This document shows positions 1 through 5,100 of a stretch of DNA of 5,544 nt, one piece after another. The notes beneath the pieces are model-generated. The model was given only the letters and a program-made list of their open reading frames with translations. It was not told the origin of the DNA and did no database searches. Within the stretch, counting starts at the first letter, position 1, and every line of letters starts with the position of its first letter. Source of the stretch: Thermoleophilia bacterium (GTDB lineage: Bacteria > Actinomycetota > Thermoleophilia > Gaiellales > Gaiellaceae); the NCBI GenBank assembly GCA_014534415.1, contig JACVRM010000137.1, positions 1 to 5,544 of the forward strand, given 5' to 3'. Both the position numbers and the translations under genes were made by a program.

Positions 1-83
1 ATGCGTGAGCGCAACGCCAGCGCGATCAGCGCCAGCAGCACGAGCGCTCCTACGACTATGGCCACGATCATCCAGGTATCCAT
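1..83 (-). CDS. Membrane-anchored hypothetical protein, N-terminal fragment
   Basis: Only the first 27 codons are in the window; the gene runs off the left edge. The ATG at 83-81 is preceded by a very strong Shine-Dalgarno run (GAGGAGGAGG, ending about 4 bases before the ATG), which decides the start. The visible peptide begins MDTWMIVAIVVGALVLL, goes on with Leu/Ala/Ile-rich sequence, and ends in LRSR. This is one uninterrupted hydrophobic helix of about 20 residues followed by positive charge, as expected for a single N-terminal membrane anchor with the rest of the protein in the cytoplasm. No cleavage site for a signal peptidase is seen. Actinobacteria have many small anchored hypothetical proteins that start like this and continue with a soluble charged region, but the family cannot be named from this piece. 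It is divergent from the AlkB-like gene, with about 80 bp between the two starts. Confidence 0.7.
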   Translation of the reverse strand, partial: MDTWMIVAIVVGALVLLALIALALRSR

Positions 84-150
84 GCCACCTCCTCCTCGTC
101 CGGGAAGCTCCTCTACGAGTTCCCCCGAGACTGCGAACACGAAACCGGGC

Positions 151-156
151 TAGCGT
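151..156 (+). promoter_or_regulatory. Possible -10 element for a leaderless AlkB-like mRNA
   Basis: TAGCGT matches the TANNNT pattern of an actinobacterial -10 box and ends 9 bases before the GTG start at 166. No Shine-Dalgarno sequence lies between it and the GTG. This would suit a transcript starting at or next to the start codon. The -35 position has no good match, so this is a weak call. Confidence 0.25.
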
Positions 157-165
157 GCCGCCATC

Positions 166-735
166 GTGCGCGCAGAGCAACCGCCGGACGGGCTCGTCTA
201 TCGCCCCGACTTCGTCATGCCGCACGAGGAACGGCACGCGCTCGACGTGCTCGAGCGCATCGAGCTGCACGCCGTCGTCATGCGCGGGCAGGCTTCGCGG
301 CGGCTGGTTCGGCATTTCGGGCTCGGCTACGGCTACGAGAGCCACGAGCTCGTCGCCACCGACCCGCTCCCCGCCGAGCTCGAGTGGCTCCACGAGCGCT
401 GCGCCGCGCTCGCCGAGGTCGCGCCGGACGAGCTGGCGCAGATCCTCGTCACGCGCTACCCGGCGGGCGCGCCGATCGGGTGGCACCGCGACGCGCCGAG
501 CTTCGGGCGCGTCGTCGGCGTCTCGCTCGCATCGGCGTGCCGAATGCGCTTCCAGCGCGGGAGTGGGGAGAAGCGCCGCGTCTGGGAGCTCGAGCTCGAG
601 CCGCGCTCGGCCTACGTGCTGCGCGGTTCGGCGCGCTGGAGCTGGCAGCACAGCATCCCGCCGACGAAGGCGGAGCGCTACTCGCTGACGTTCCGGACGC
701 TGCGCAACCGCCCGGCCGCGGCGCGCGCCGGCTAG
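166..735 (+). CDS. AlkB-like 2-oxoglutarate/Fe(II)-dependent dioxygenase
   Basis: A 189-aa cytoplasmic protein of the AlkB family, whose members use Fe(II), O2 and 2-oxoglutarate to remove alkyl groups oxidatively from nucleic acid bases (or, in some branches, from other substrates). The iron triad is visible: H107 and D109 in GWHRDAPSFG, and H162 in WQHSIPPT. The 2-oxoglutarate-binding signature RxxxxxR is complete as R171-YSLTF-R177. The segment VTRYPAGAPIGWHRD (residues 95-109) aligns with the family's Asn/Tyr-containing approach to the HxD motif. Length is normal for a compact single-domain AlkB homologue, and the C-terminus ends just past RTLR. The GTG at 166 is the first in-frame start after a stop at 151-153 and has no good ribosome binding site, so leaderless translation is possible. 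The gene stands alone and is followed by a hairpin. Family assignment is firm; the substrate (DNA, RNA or other) is not determined. Confidence 0.93.
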   Translation: MRAEQPPDGLVYRPDFVMPHEERHALDVLERIELHAVVMRGQASRRLVRHFGLGYGYESHELVATDPLPAELEWLHERCAALAEVAPDELAQILVTRYPAGAPIGWHRDAPSFGRVVGVSLASACRMRFQRGSGEKRRVWELELEPRSAYVLRGSARWSWQHSIPPTKAERYSLTFRTLRNRPAAARAG

Positions 736-754
736 CTGGCGCATCGAGAGCGTG

Positions 755-784
755 GGGCGGGGCCCGCCGCAGTGGGCCCCGCCC
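755..784. terminator. Strong GC hairpin, putative bidirectional terminator
   Basis: A perfect 11-bp inverted repeat, GGGCGGGGCCC (755-765) and GGGCCCCGCCC (774-784), with an 8-base loop, begins 19 bases after the AlkB-like stop codon. It lies between two convergent genes. No T-tract follows on either strand, as is common for actinobacterial stem-loop terminators. Smaller stems follow at 807-822 (GCGCGG/CCGCGC) and 819-834 (GCGCC/GGCGC). Confidence 0.6.
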
Positions 785-862
785 GCCGCACCGCCGCGCC
801 TGGAGCGCGCGGTGCTCCGCGCCTCTATGGGCGCGGGATTCCCTCCCCCTGGAGCTCGCTCG

Positions 863-1060
863 CTAGAGCAAGATCCGCGAAGCCGTGTCCGGCGAGCAGC
901 CGGACTCGATCAGCCTCCGTACCTGGCTGAGATCGACGCGTGCGTCAGCGAGCGAGGTCGAAACCTCCGGGCTGAACCCCAGCCGCACGAACTGCTCGAA
1001 CCGCCACGTGCGGACAGCCGCGTCCAGCTCTTCTCTCCGCTGCTCGTCGTCGGACCCCAT
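863..1060 (-). CDS. Small hypothetical protein with helical C-terminal repeat-like region
   Basis: A 65-aa protein with no function I can name. The start is taken as the ATG at 1060-1058, because the polar helix beginning DDEQRREELDAAVRTWRFEQ follows at once and an AGGAAGG sequence lies 13 bases upstream (spacing is long). The frame stays open to an ATG at 1216, but that extra stretch of 52 residues looks like non-coding translation. The C-terminal 45 residues carry WRFEQFVRLGFS (19-30), ADARVDLSQVRRLIESGC (38-55) and a final SRILL. They predict two or three short helices. The LGFS plus Ala/Leu helix layout is loosely UBA-like, with an aromatic/Arg start and a Gly-Cys turn. Small proteins with this pattern seem widespread as hypotheticals in high-GC Actinobacteria, but that is from memory. 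It converges on the AlkB-like gene and is divergent from the histidine kinase. Codon use is GC3-rich, which supports real coding. Confidence 0.6.
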   Translation of the reverse strand: MGSDDEQRREELDAAVRTWRFEQFVRLGFSPEVSTSLADARVDLSQVRRLIESGCSPDTASRILL

Positions 1061-1214
1061 GTCGCCGCAGTTGCCTTCCTCTCCCCGTGCGAGCGTCCCC
1101 TCGTCGCCCGCTCTCGCAGCATGCAACGCGGTCGACGCGACGGGAATCCCCCGCGTGAGGGAAACGACTGCGGACGCGCGCGATCCCTCGAACGAGTGAC
1201 GACGCGCTGACGAC
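1061..1214. other. Divergent intergenic region
   Basis: About 150 bp separate the start of the 65-aa gene from the start of the sensor kinase gene, so both promoters should lie here. I could find no convincing -35/-10 pair or operator on either strand. Confidence 0.5.
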
Positions 1215-2642
1215 ATGTCCCCGCTCTACCATGCGGCGAGAGTGGCGGCAGCTGCGGCACGACGCCGGCTTGTCACAATTCTCGCGCTCGGCGCGGCAGC
1301 CGAGCTGGCCGTCAACGCGCCGTTCGCGTGGGTGCTCGACCCCGAGGACCACCAGGGCGCGCCCGGTGCCGTGGGCGCGCTCGTGGGCGTGCTGGTGGCG
1401 ATCGCGGCCGGCCCGTGGCTCGGCGCGGCCGTGGCGCTGCTCGGCTCGGGACTCTTCTACGTGATCGTCGCGGAGAGCAGCGCGGGCAGCGTGCTCGCGT
1501 TTCCCGCGTGGATCGGCGCGGCGCTCGCCGCCGGCTTCCTCGCCGAGCGGCTACGGGCGACCGAGCGGCAGGCCCGCTTCGAGGCCGAGGAGCGGGCGCG
1601 CGCCTCGCTCGCGCTCGCGCACGTCGCCGAGGGCGTCTTCCTGCTCGACCGCGAAGGCGTCGTCCAGTTCTGGAACCCGGCCGCGGCGGCCATCACCGGC
1701 ATCCGCGAGAGCGATGCCGTCGGTCGGCCTGTGGAGGCGGTGCTCCCCGGGTGGAACGAGATCGACGAGCTCGTCCCGCTCGTCGCGTCGCAGGATGTCG
1801 CGCAGTCGGGAGCGCAGACGGTGCCGCTCGAGGTACGTGAGGGCGAGCGCTGGCTGCTGTTCTCGGCCGCCCGCTTCGAGGAGGGCCGCGTCTACGCCTT
1901 CCGCGACGTCACCGACGAGCGCGGTCTGCGGACGCTCCAGGCCGAGTTCGTGGCGACGGCCTCGCACGAGCTGCGCACGCCGCTCGCAGCGGTCTACGGC
2001 GCGGCAATGACGCTGCGCCGCCCGGGCCTGTCGGAAGAAGACCGGGCGCACCTGCTCGCGGTGATCGTCGATCAGGCCGACCGCTTGGCGCGGATCATCG
2101 ACGACGTGCTCTGGACGAGCCGGCTCGACTCGGGGCGGCTCGAGGTCGCGATCGAGCGGTGTGACGGTGTCGAGCTCGCGCGCCGGGTCGTCGAGGGAGC
2201 GGGCGCGCACACGCCCGCTGCGATCAAGGTGCTGCTAGACGCCGATGCCGGCGTGCCAGCGGTCACGGCCGACGCCGACAAGCTGCATCAGGTGCTGGTG
2301 AACCTCGTCGACAACGCCGTCAAGTATTCGCCGGAGGGCGGCACCGTCCGGGTCCGCGTCTCAGGTTCGGACGGGGGTGTCTGCTTCTCGGTACGCGACG
2401 AGGGCCTCGGAATCCCCTTCCCTGAGCAACAACGGATCTTCGAGAAGTTCTACCGCCTCGATCCGCAGCTCACACGCGGCGTCGGCGGGACCGGGCTGGG
2501 CCTGTACATCTGCCGCGAGCTCGTGCAACGGATGGGCGGGTCGATCTGGGTGCGCTCGGAGGAAGGCAGCGGCTCGACGTTCTCCGTCGAGTTGCCTGCT
2601 CACCAGGAGCACGTCACGGCCGAGCTGCGTGCCGCCGGCTGA
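1215..2642 (+). CDS. Membrane-bound PAS-domain sensor histidine kinase
   Basis: A 475-aa two-component sensor kinase that should autophosphorylate on a histidine and pass the phosphate to a response regulator. Residues 18-110 are hydrophobic and can form about four membrane helices (roughly 18-38, 50-68, 69-86, 92-110) with little extracellular sequence, so it probably senses through the membrane or in the cytoplasm. A charged helical linker (111-130) leads to a PAS domain (about 131-235, with FLLDREGVVQFWNPAA). HisKA follows (about 242-305), with H251 in ASHELRTPLAAVYG as the phosphoacceptor. The ATPase domain has the N box (VNLVDNAVKYSPEGG, N363/N367), G1 (VRDEGLGIP), F box (EKFYR) and G2 (GVGGTGLGL, 422-430). 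All boxes are intact. The ATG at 1215 has no clear Shine-Dalgarno sequence; a GTG at 1242 is an alternative start. No response regulator gene adjoins it here, so it looks like an orphan. The signal cannot be predicted. Confidence 0.95.
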   Translation: MSPLYHAARVAAAAARRRLVTILALGAAAELAVNAPFAWVLDPEDHQGAPGAVGALVGVLVAIAAGPWLGAAVALLGSGLFYVIVAESSAGSVLAFPAWIGAALAAGFLAERLRATERQARFEAEERARASLALAHVAEGVFLLDREGVVQFWNPAAAAITGIRESDAVGRPVEAVLPGWNEIDELVPLVASQDVAQSGAQTVPLEVREGERWLLFSAARFEEGRVYAFRDVTDERGLRTLQAEFVATASHELRTPLAAVYGAAMTLRRPGLSEEDRAHLLAVIVDQADRLARIIDDVLWTSRLDSGRLEVAIERCDGVELARRVVEGAGAHTPAAIKVLLDADAGVPAVTADADKLHQVLVNLVDNAVKYSPEGGTVRVRVSGSDGGVCFSVRDEGLGIPFPEQQRIFEKFYRLDPQLTRGVGGTGLGLYICRELVQRMGGSIWVRSEEGSGSTFSVELPAHQEHVTAELRAAG

Positions 2643-2646
2643 GTCG

Positions 2647-2663
2647 GCGCCGCTCGGCGGCGC
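2647..2663. terminator. Short hairpin between convergent genes
   Basis: GCGCCG and CGGCGC form a perfect 6-bp stem with a 5-base loop in the 35-bp gap between the stop codons of the histidine kinase and nucleotidyltransferase genes. It could stop transcription from both sides, but it is short and lacks a T-tract. Confidence 0.3.
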
Positions 2664-2677
2664 GCCAACAATCGGCG

Positions 2678-3259
2678 CTACGTCGGACCGTCGCCGGCGA
2701 GGACGCCGAGCTCTTCGACGAGCGTGAAGAACGCCTTCGCGTACGGCGAGTCTCCCGTACGCGAGCGGACCTCGGTCCAGTCGATCTGTTCCCGCAGCGT
2801 GCGCGCGATCTCGAGCACCGGGTCGTAGTCGAGCTCGTGCTCGCCCATCGCGAGCAGTTTCGTGACGAGCACGTCCTCGACCGGCAGCACTTTCATCCGA
2901 ACCGCGTTGACTTCCCGCTCTTCCGCGCGCTCGAGCACCTCGTCGGTGATCGCGACGCCGGTCGGCTGGAAGATCAGATCGATCAAGACCTCGCCGTCGT
3001 ACGCCTTGTAGAGCCAGTCCTCGGGCGGGCGCTCGATCCGCATGCCCTCCGCGGCCAGCGCTTCGAGCGCGCGCTCGGCGTCCTCCTTGGTGACCATCAG
3101 GTCGAGGTCGTGATCGGTGTCCGCGCCCCCTCGTGCCCAGACGGCGAGCCCGCCGCCGAGGGCGAAGGGGATGTCTGCCTTCCGCAGCGCGCCGGCCGCC
3201 TTCCTGAGCGTGTCCTTGATCGCCGAGAACGGAATCTCAGCGGTCGGCTCGCCGCTCAC
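2678..3259 (-). CDS. DNA polymerase beta-like nucleotidyltransferase family protein
   Basis: A 193-aa protein with the hallmarks of the polymerase-beta nucleotidyltransferase fold. It has a GGGLAVWARG loop (35-44) followed by TDHDLDLMV, giving the metal-binding pair D51 and D53, and a third acid, D94, in VLIDLIFQPTG. A later segment, PVEDVLVTKLLA (about 126-137, K134), resembles the Asp-x(n)-Lys-Leu motif seen after the core in AbiEii-type and related stand-alone transferases. All three catalytic acids are present, so it is probably active, transferring a nucleotide to an unknown protein, RNA or small molecule. The GTG start overlaps the stop of the phosphoesterase gene in a GTGA, with GAGGAGG 4 bases before the GTG inside the upstream coding sequence, so translation should be coupled. 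It is the last gene of the minus-strand operon. The frame is open upstream to 3655, but that part is a shadow of the phosphoesterase. Fold is fairly sure; the substrate is unknown. Confidence 0.88.
   Translation of the reverse strand: MSGEPTAEIPFSAIKDTLRKAAGALRKADIPFALGGGLAVWARGGADTDHDLDLMVTKEDAERALEALAAEGMRIERPPEDWLYKAYDGEVLIDLIFQPTGVAITDEVLERAEEREVNAVRMKVLPVEDVLVTKLLAMGEHELDYDPVLEIARTLREQIDWTEVRSRTGDSPYAKAFFTLVEELGVLAGDGPT
3256..3259 (-). promoter_or_regulatory. GTGA stop/start overlap coupling phosphoesterase to nucleotidyltransferase
   Basis: The TGA ending the phosphoesterase gene (3258-3256) and the GTG starting the nucleotidyltransferase gene (3259-3257) share four bases. A GAGGAGG ribosome binding site sits in the last codons of the upstream gene, which favours re-initiation by terminating ribosomes. 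Confidence 0.8.
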
Positions 3260-4017
3260 ACGGCCTCCTCGAGCGAGGGCGTGGCCTCCCGGACGCCCCG
3301 CTGCTCGTCGACGCAGTAGAGGTTGTAGGCCCGCCTGATGACCGGCTGAGCGACGTTGCGCACGTGGGTGCCGCCCGGCGTCACGCCCTTCTCGGTTCCG
3401 CGGTGCGCGTGCCCGTGGAAGACGAGGTCGGCGCCCGCGTGGTCGACGGCCTCGGCCAGCAGGTAGCTGCCCAGGAACGGGTAGATCTCGAGCCGTTCCC
3501 CGACGAGCGTCGACTTGATCGGCGCGTAGTGAAGAAGCGCGATGCGAACGTCCGCGCCGGCGACGGAGCCGAGCGCCGCCTCGAGCCGGCGCGCGCTCTC
3601 CTGGGTGTAGCGGATGAACTCCTTCATGACGCTCTCGCCGAATTCGGTGCCGCACGCGCCCGCGAAGCCCCCGCCGAAGCCCTTGAGGCCCGCGACGCCG
3701 AGGCGCGCCCCGTCGACGTCGACCACCTCGCCGTCACCCTCGAGCACGCGGACGCCGGCGCCACTGAGGATGCCGGTGATCTCGTCCTCGCGCTCCTGGT
3801 GGTAGTCGTGGTTGCCGAGCACCGCGAGAATCGGGTAGGCGAGGCCGTCCAGCTCGCGCGCTAGTACGGCCGCCTCGTCGGGGTCGCCGAACTTCGTGAG
3901 GTCGCCGGCGAGGAGCAGCACGTCGGCGTGCTCGGGCAGACGCTCGAGCTGCGGGCGTAGCCTCCCCACCGAGTCGGCGCTGAAGTGCACGTCGCCCACG
4001 GCGGCGATGCGGATCAC
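3256..4017 (-). CDS. Calcineurin-like metallophosphoesterase
   Basis: A 253-aa soluble enzyme of the binuclear-metal phosphoesterase superfamily, which hydrolyses phosphomono- or diesters. The five metal-site blocks appear in order: GDVH (D9, H11), GDLT (D39), GNHD (N69, H70), LLHYAP (H163) and GHAH (H203, H205). Length and spacing fit a complete single-domain cytoplasmic enzyme, with no signal peptide. Residues 111-135 hold a glycine-rich insertion (LKGFGGGFAGACG) that probably shapes the substrate pocket. The GTG start at 4017-4015 overlaps the stop of the BON gene as GTGA, with GAGGA 6 bases upstream. The end overlaps the nucleotidyltransferase gene in the same way, so the three are likely made in fixed proportion. 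The superfamily includes cyclic nucleotide phosphodiesterases, nucleases and protein phosphatases; the sequence alone does not tell which. Pairing with a nucleotidyltransferase suggests it may act on a nucleotidylated product, which is inference. Confidence 0.93.
   Translation of the reverse strand: MIRIAAVGDVHFSADSVGRLRPQLERLPEHADVLLLAGDLTKFGDPDEAAVLARELDGLAYPILAVLGNHDYHQEREDEITGILSGAGVRVLEGDGEVVDVDGARLGVAGLKGFGGGFAGACGTEFGESVMKEFIRYTQESARRLEAALGSVAGADVRIALLHYAPIKSTLVGERLEIYPFLGSYLLAEAVDHAGADLVFHGHAHRGTEKGVTPGGTHVRNVAQPVIRRAYNLYCVDEQRGVREATPSLEEAV
4014..4017 (-). promoter_or_regulatory. GTGA stop/start overlap coupling BON gene to phosphoesterase
   Basis: The TGA of the BON-domain gene (4016-4014) shares bases with the GTG start of the phosphoesterase gene (4017-4015). 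A GAGGA sequence lies 6 bases before the GTG, inside the BON gene's last codons. This is the second such overlap in the operon. Confidence 0.8.
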
Positions 4018-4268
4018 GAAATGTCCTCGGGCTCGGTCGCGGGCGCGTACGAGACGACCGTGGTCTCGTTGCAGACCTCGTGATCGGGGAGCAGCTCACG
4101 GACGACCTCGGAGATCGCGTCCTTGCGCGCCTGCGTCGCCACGTCGCCCGTCAGGAAAACGCGTCCGCCGGCCAGCGTGACTTCCACGTCGAGCACGTTG
4201 GCGCGTGGGTCCTCCGCGAGCGCGCGGTGCACGCGCTCGATGACGTACTGCTTCGGTTCCTCCGCCAT
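4014..4268 (-). CDS. Single BON-domain protein, cytoplasmic
   Basis: An 84-aa protein made of one BON domain (about residues 6-72). The pattern is a first helix (YVIERVHRALAED), a beta strand with VLDVEVTLAGGRVFLTGDV (the usual conserved Gly before V-x-L-x-G-x-V), a second helix (ARKDAISEVVRELL) and a closing strand (VCNETTVVSY). BON domains usually bind phospholipid or other surfaces; well-known members such as OsmY are periplasmic. This one has no signal peptide or membrane helix, so it should be cytoplasmic unless it is carried by a partner. The start is the ATG at 4268-4266, with GGGAAGG ending 8 bases upstream. The frame continues upstream to 4646 but that is a shadow of the YjbQ gene. 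It lies 37 bp after that gene and overlaps the phosphoesterase start by 4 bp. Role unknown; stress or envelope maintenance is only a guess from the family. Confidence 0.85.
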   Translation of the reverse strand: MAEEPKQYVIERVHRALAEDPRANVLDVEVTLAGGRVFLTGDVATQARKDAISEVVRELLPDHEVCNETTVVSYAPATEPEDIS

Positions 4269-4305
4269 CCGTTGTGCCTTCCCGGTCGTCAGCGCGCGGA
4301 AAACG

Positions 4306-4758
4306 CTAGCTGCCGACGACCTGGACGACCCAGCGGCGGTCGCGCTCGCGGTCGAGCTCCAAAAAGAGCACGCGCTGCCACCTGCCGAGTGCGAGCTCGT
4401 GGTCGCGAACCGGAACCGACTCGCCGGCGGTGCCCAGCAGCATGGCCATGCAGTGCGCGTGGCCGTTGCCGCTCTCCATGTCCTCGGCGCAGATGTTCTC
4501 GGTGCGGCGGTCCCAGTCGTCGTGCGCGTAGTAGCGGTCGGTCGGGACGAGCGCCTGAAGCAAGCGGCCGAAGTCCTCGAGGAAGCCGGTCTCGAACTCG
4601 TTGACGCGCACGCAGCACGTCGTGTGCGGCGAGTAGACGCAGGCAATGCCGTCGCGAATGCCGCTCTCGAGAACCGCCTCGTTGACGTCGTCCGTGATGT
4701 CGGTCACAGAAAGGCCCCCGGGGGTGCGGAGCTGCCGCTCCCGCTGGAAGACCTTCAC
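4306..4758 (-). CDS. yjbQ: YjbQ/UPF0047 family protein
   Basis: A 150-aa member of the YjbQ (UPF0047) family, a small widely conserved fold that forms trimers. The E. coli protein has been linked to a weak thiamine phosphate synthase activity, but the true role is unsettled. Family marks are clear: GIACVYSPHTTCCVRVNE (37-54, with H45 and N53-E54), DDWDRRTEN (80-88), SGNGHAHCMAMLLG (96-109, H100 and H102) and LALGRWQRVLFLELD (122-136). The conserved histidines probably bind metal or phosphate. The start is placed at the GTG at 4758-4756, because VKVFQRERQLRT is where family members begin. The frame is open to an ATG at 4875, but the extra 39 residues are Arg/Ser-rich and unlike the family. There is no Shine-Dalgarno sequence before this GTG, so the start is the least certain part. 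It is the first gene of the minus-strand operon. Confidence 0.9.
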   Translation of the reverse strand: MKVFQRERQLRTPGGLSVTDITDDVNEAVLESGIRDGIACVYSPHTTCCVRVNEFETGFLEDFGRLLQALVPTDRYYAHDDWDRRTENICAEDMESGNGHAHCMAMLLGTAGESVPVRDHELALGRWQRVLFLELDRERDRRWVVQVVGS

Positions 4759-4790
4759 GCGTCGTGACGGGCCGACTGCACCGGGAAGCC

Positions 4791-4796
4791 AGTGTA
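4791..4796 (-). promoter_or_regulatory. Possible -10 box for the yjbQ operon
   Basis: On the minus strand TACACT fits the TANNNT -10 pattern and lies 32 bases before the GTG of the yjbQ gene. The -35 region at 17-bp spacing (CAGTTC) is a poor match, so support is modest. Confidence 0.25.
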
Positions 4797-4910
4797 GCCG
4801 CGCCTCGCCGCACGAACTGCGTATCGATCCGCGCTTGCTCCGAGAGCGACCGTTTAGAGGCTTCCCGCACCCCACGGTACGAATCCCGAGCGGAGACAGG
4901 CCCTCCGGGC

Positions 4911-4916
4911 TACGCT
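4911..4916 (+). promoter_or_regulatory. Probable -10 box of the tRNA gene
   Basis: TACGCT fits TANNNT and ends 9 bases before the first base of the mature tRNA, leaving a very short 5' leader. No good -35 hexamer is seen at the usual spacing. Confidence 0.35.
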
Positions 4917-4925
4917 GGCGGTGAC

Positions 4926-4998
4926 GGGCCCGTAGCTCAGCGGTTAGAGCAGCCGGCTCATAACCGGTTGGTCCCTGGTTCGAATCCAGGCGGGCCCA
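4926..4998 (+). tRNA. tRNA with anticodon CAT, probably tRNA-Ile2 (lysidine type)
   Basis: A complete cloverleaf. The acceptor arm is GGGCCCG (4926-4932) paired with CGGGCCC (4991-4997). The D arm is GCTC/GAGC. The anticodon stem is GCCGG/CCGGT with loop CTCATAA and anticodon CAT at 4959-4961. The variable loop has 5 bases. The T arm is CCTGG-TTCGAAT-CCAGG. The discriminator is A at 4998 and CCA is not encoded. A paired G1-C72 rules out the initiator tRNA, which has a mismatch there. C4-G69 and C5-G68 match pairs that favour lysidine modification by TilS in E. coli tRNA-Ile2, and the GGCTCATAACC anticodon arm is typical of that tRNA. Elongator tRNA-Met remains possible. The tRNA call is certain; the identity is about two-to-one for Ile2. 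Confidence 0.96.
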
Positions 4999-5005
4999 AA
5001 TGGCA

Positions 5006-5039
5006 CGGCATGGCTACGCGAGAACCGCATGGTTGCGTG
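5006..5039 (+). repeat. Imperfect direct repeat just 3' of the tRNA
   Basis: CGGCATGGCTACGCG (5006-5020) and CCGCATGGTTGCGTG (5025-5039) agree at 11 of 15 positions and are 4 bases apart. They could be recombinase arm-type sites or chance. Confidence 0.2.
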
Positions 5040-5076
5040 GGTCATGCATGCCGCCGATGCCGGAAATGCGCAAACG

Positions 5077-5100
5077 GTGCCTACCTCCGTGCCTACCTCA
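5077..5100 (+). repeat. Tandem 12-bp direct repeat
   Basis: GTGCCTACCTCC (5077-5088) is followed directly by GTGCCTACCTCA (5089-5100), identical at 11 of 12 positions. Read on the minus strand it translates as EVGTEVGT in a frame open from about 5160 into the tRNA. It lies in the gene-poor 3' flank of the tRNA. Confidence 0.6.

Noticed and set aside
5..688. 227-residue plus-strand open frame overlapping the AlkB-like gene
   Set aside because: Ser/Arg-rich, no motifs, and in a different frame from the clear AlkB sequence; a shadow of GC-rich coding DNA.
1061..1216. N-terminal extension of the 65-aa protein to the ATG at 1216
   Set aside because: The added 52 residues look like translated intergenic DNA, and that ATG overlaps the start codon of the divergent histidine kinase gene.
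3260..3655. Long N-terminal extension of the nucleotidyltransferase
   Set aside because: Arg/His-rich translation antiregister to the phosphoesterase coding sequence; the coupled GTG at 3259 with its ribosome binding site is the credible start.
4123..4767. 214-residue plus-strand open frame opposite the yjbQ and BON genes
   Set aside because: It is the antisense of two well-recognised genes; the valine/alanine-rich composition is what antisense of GC-rich code gives.
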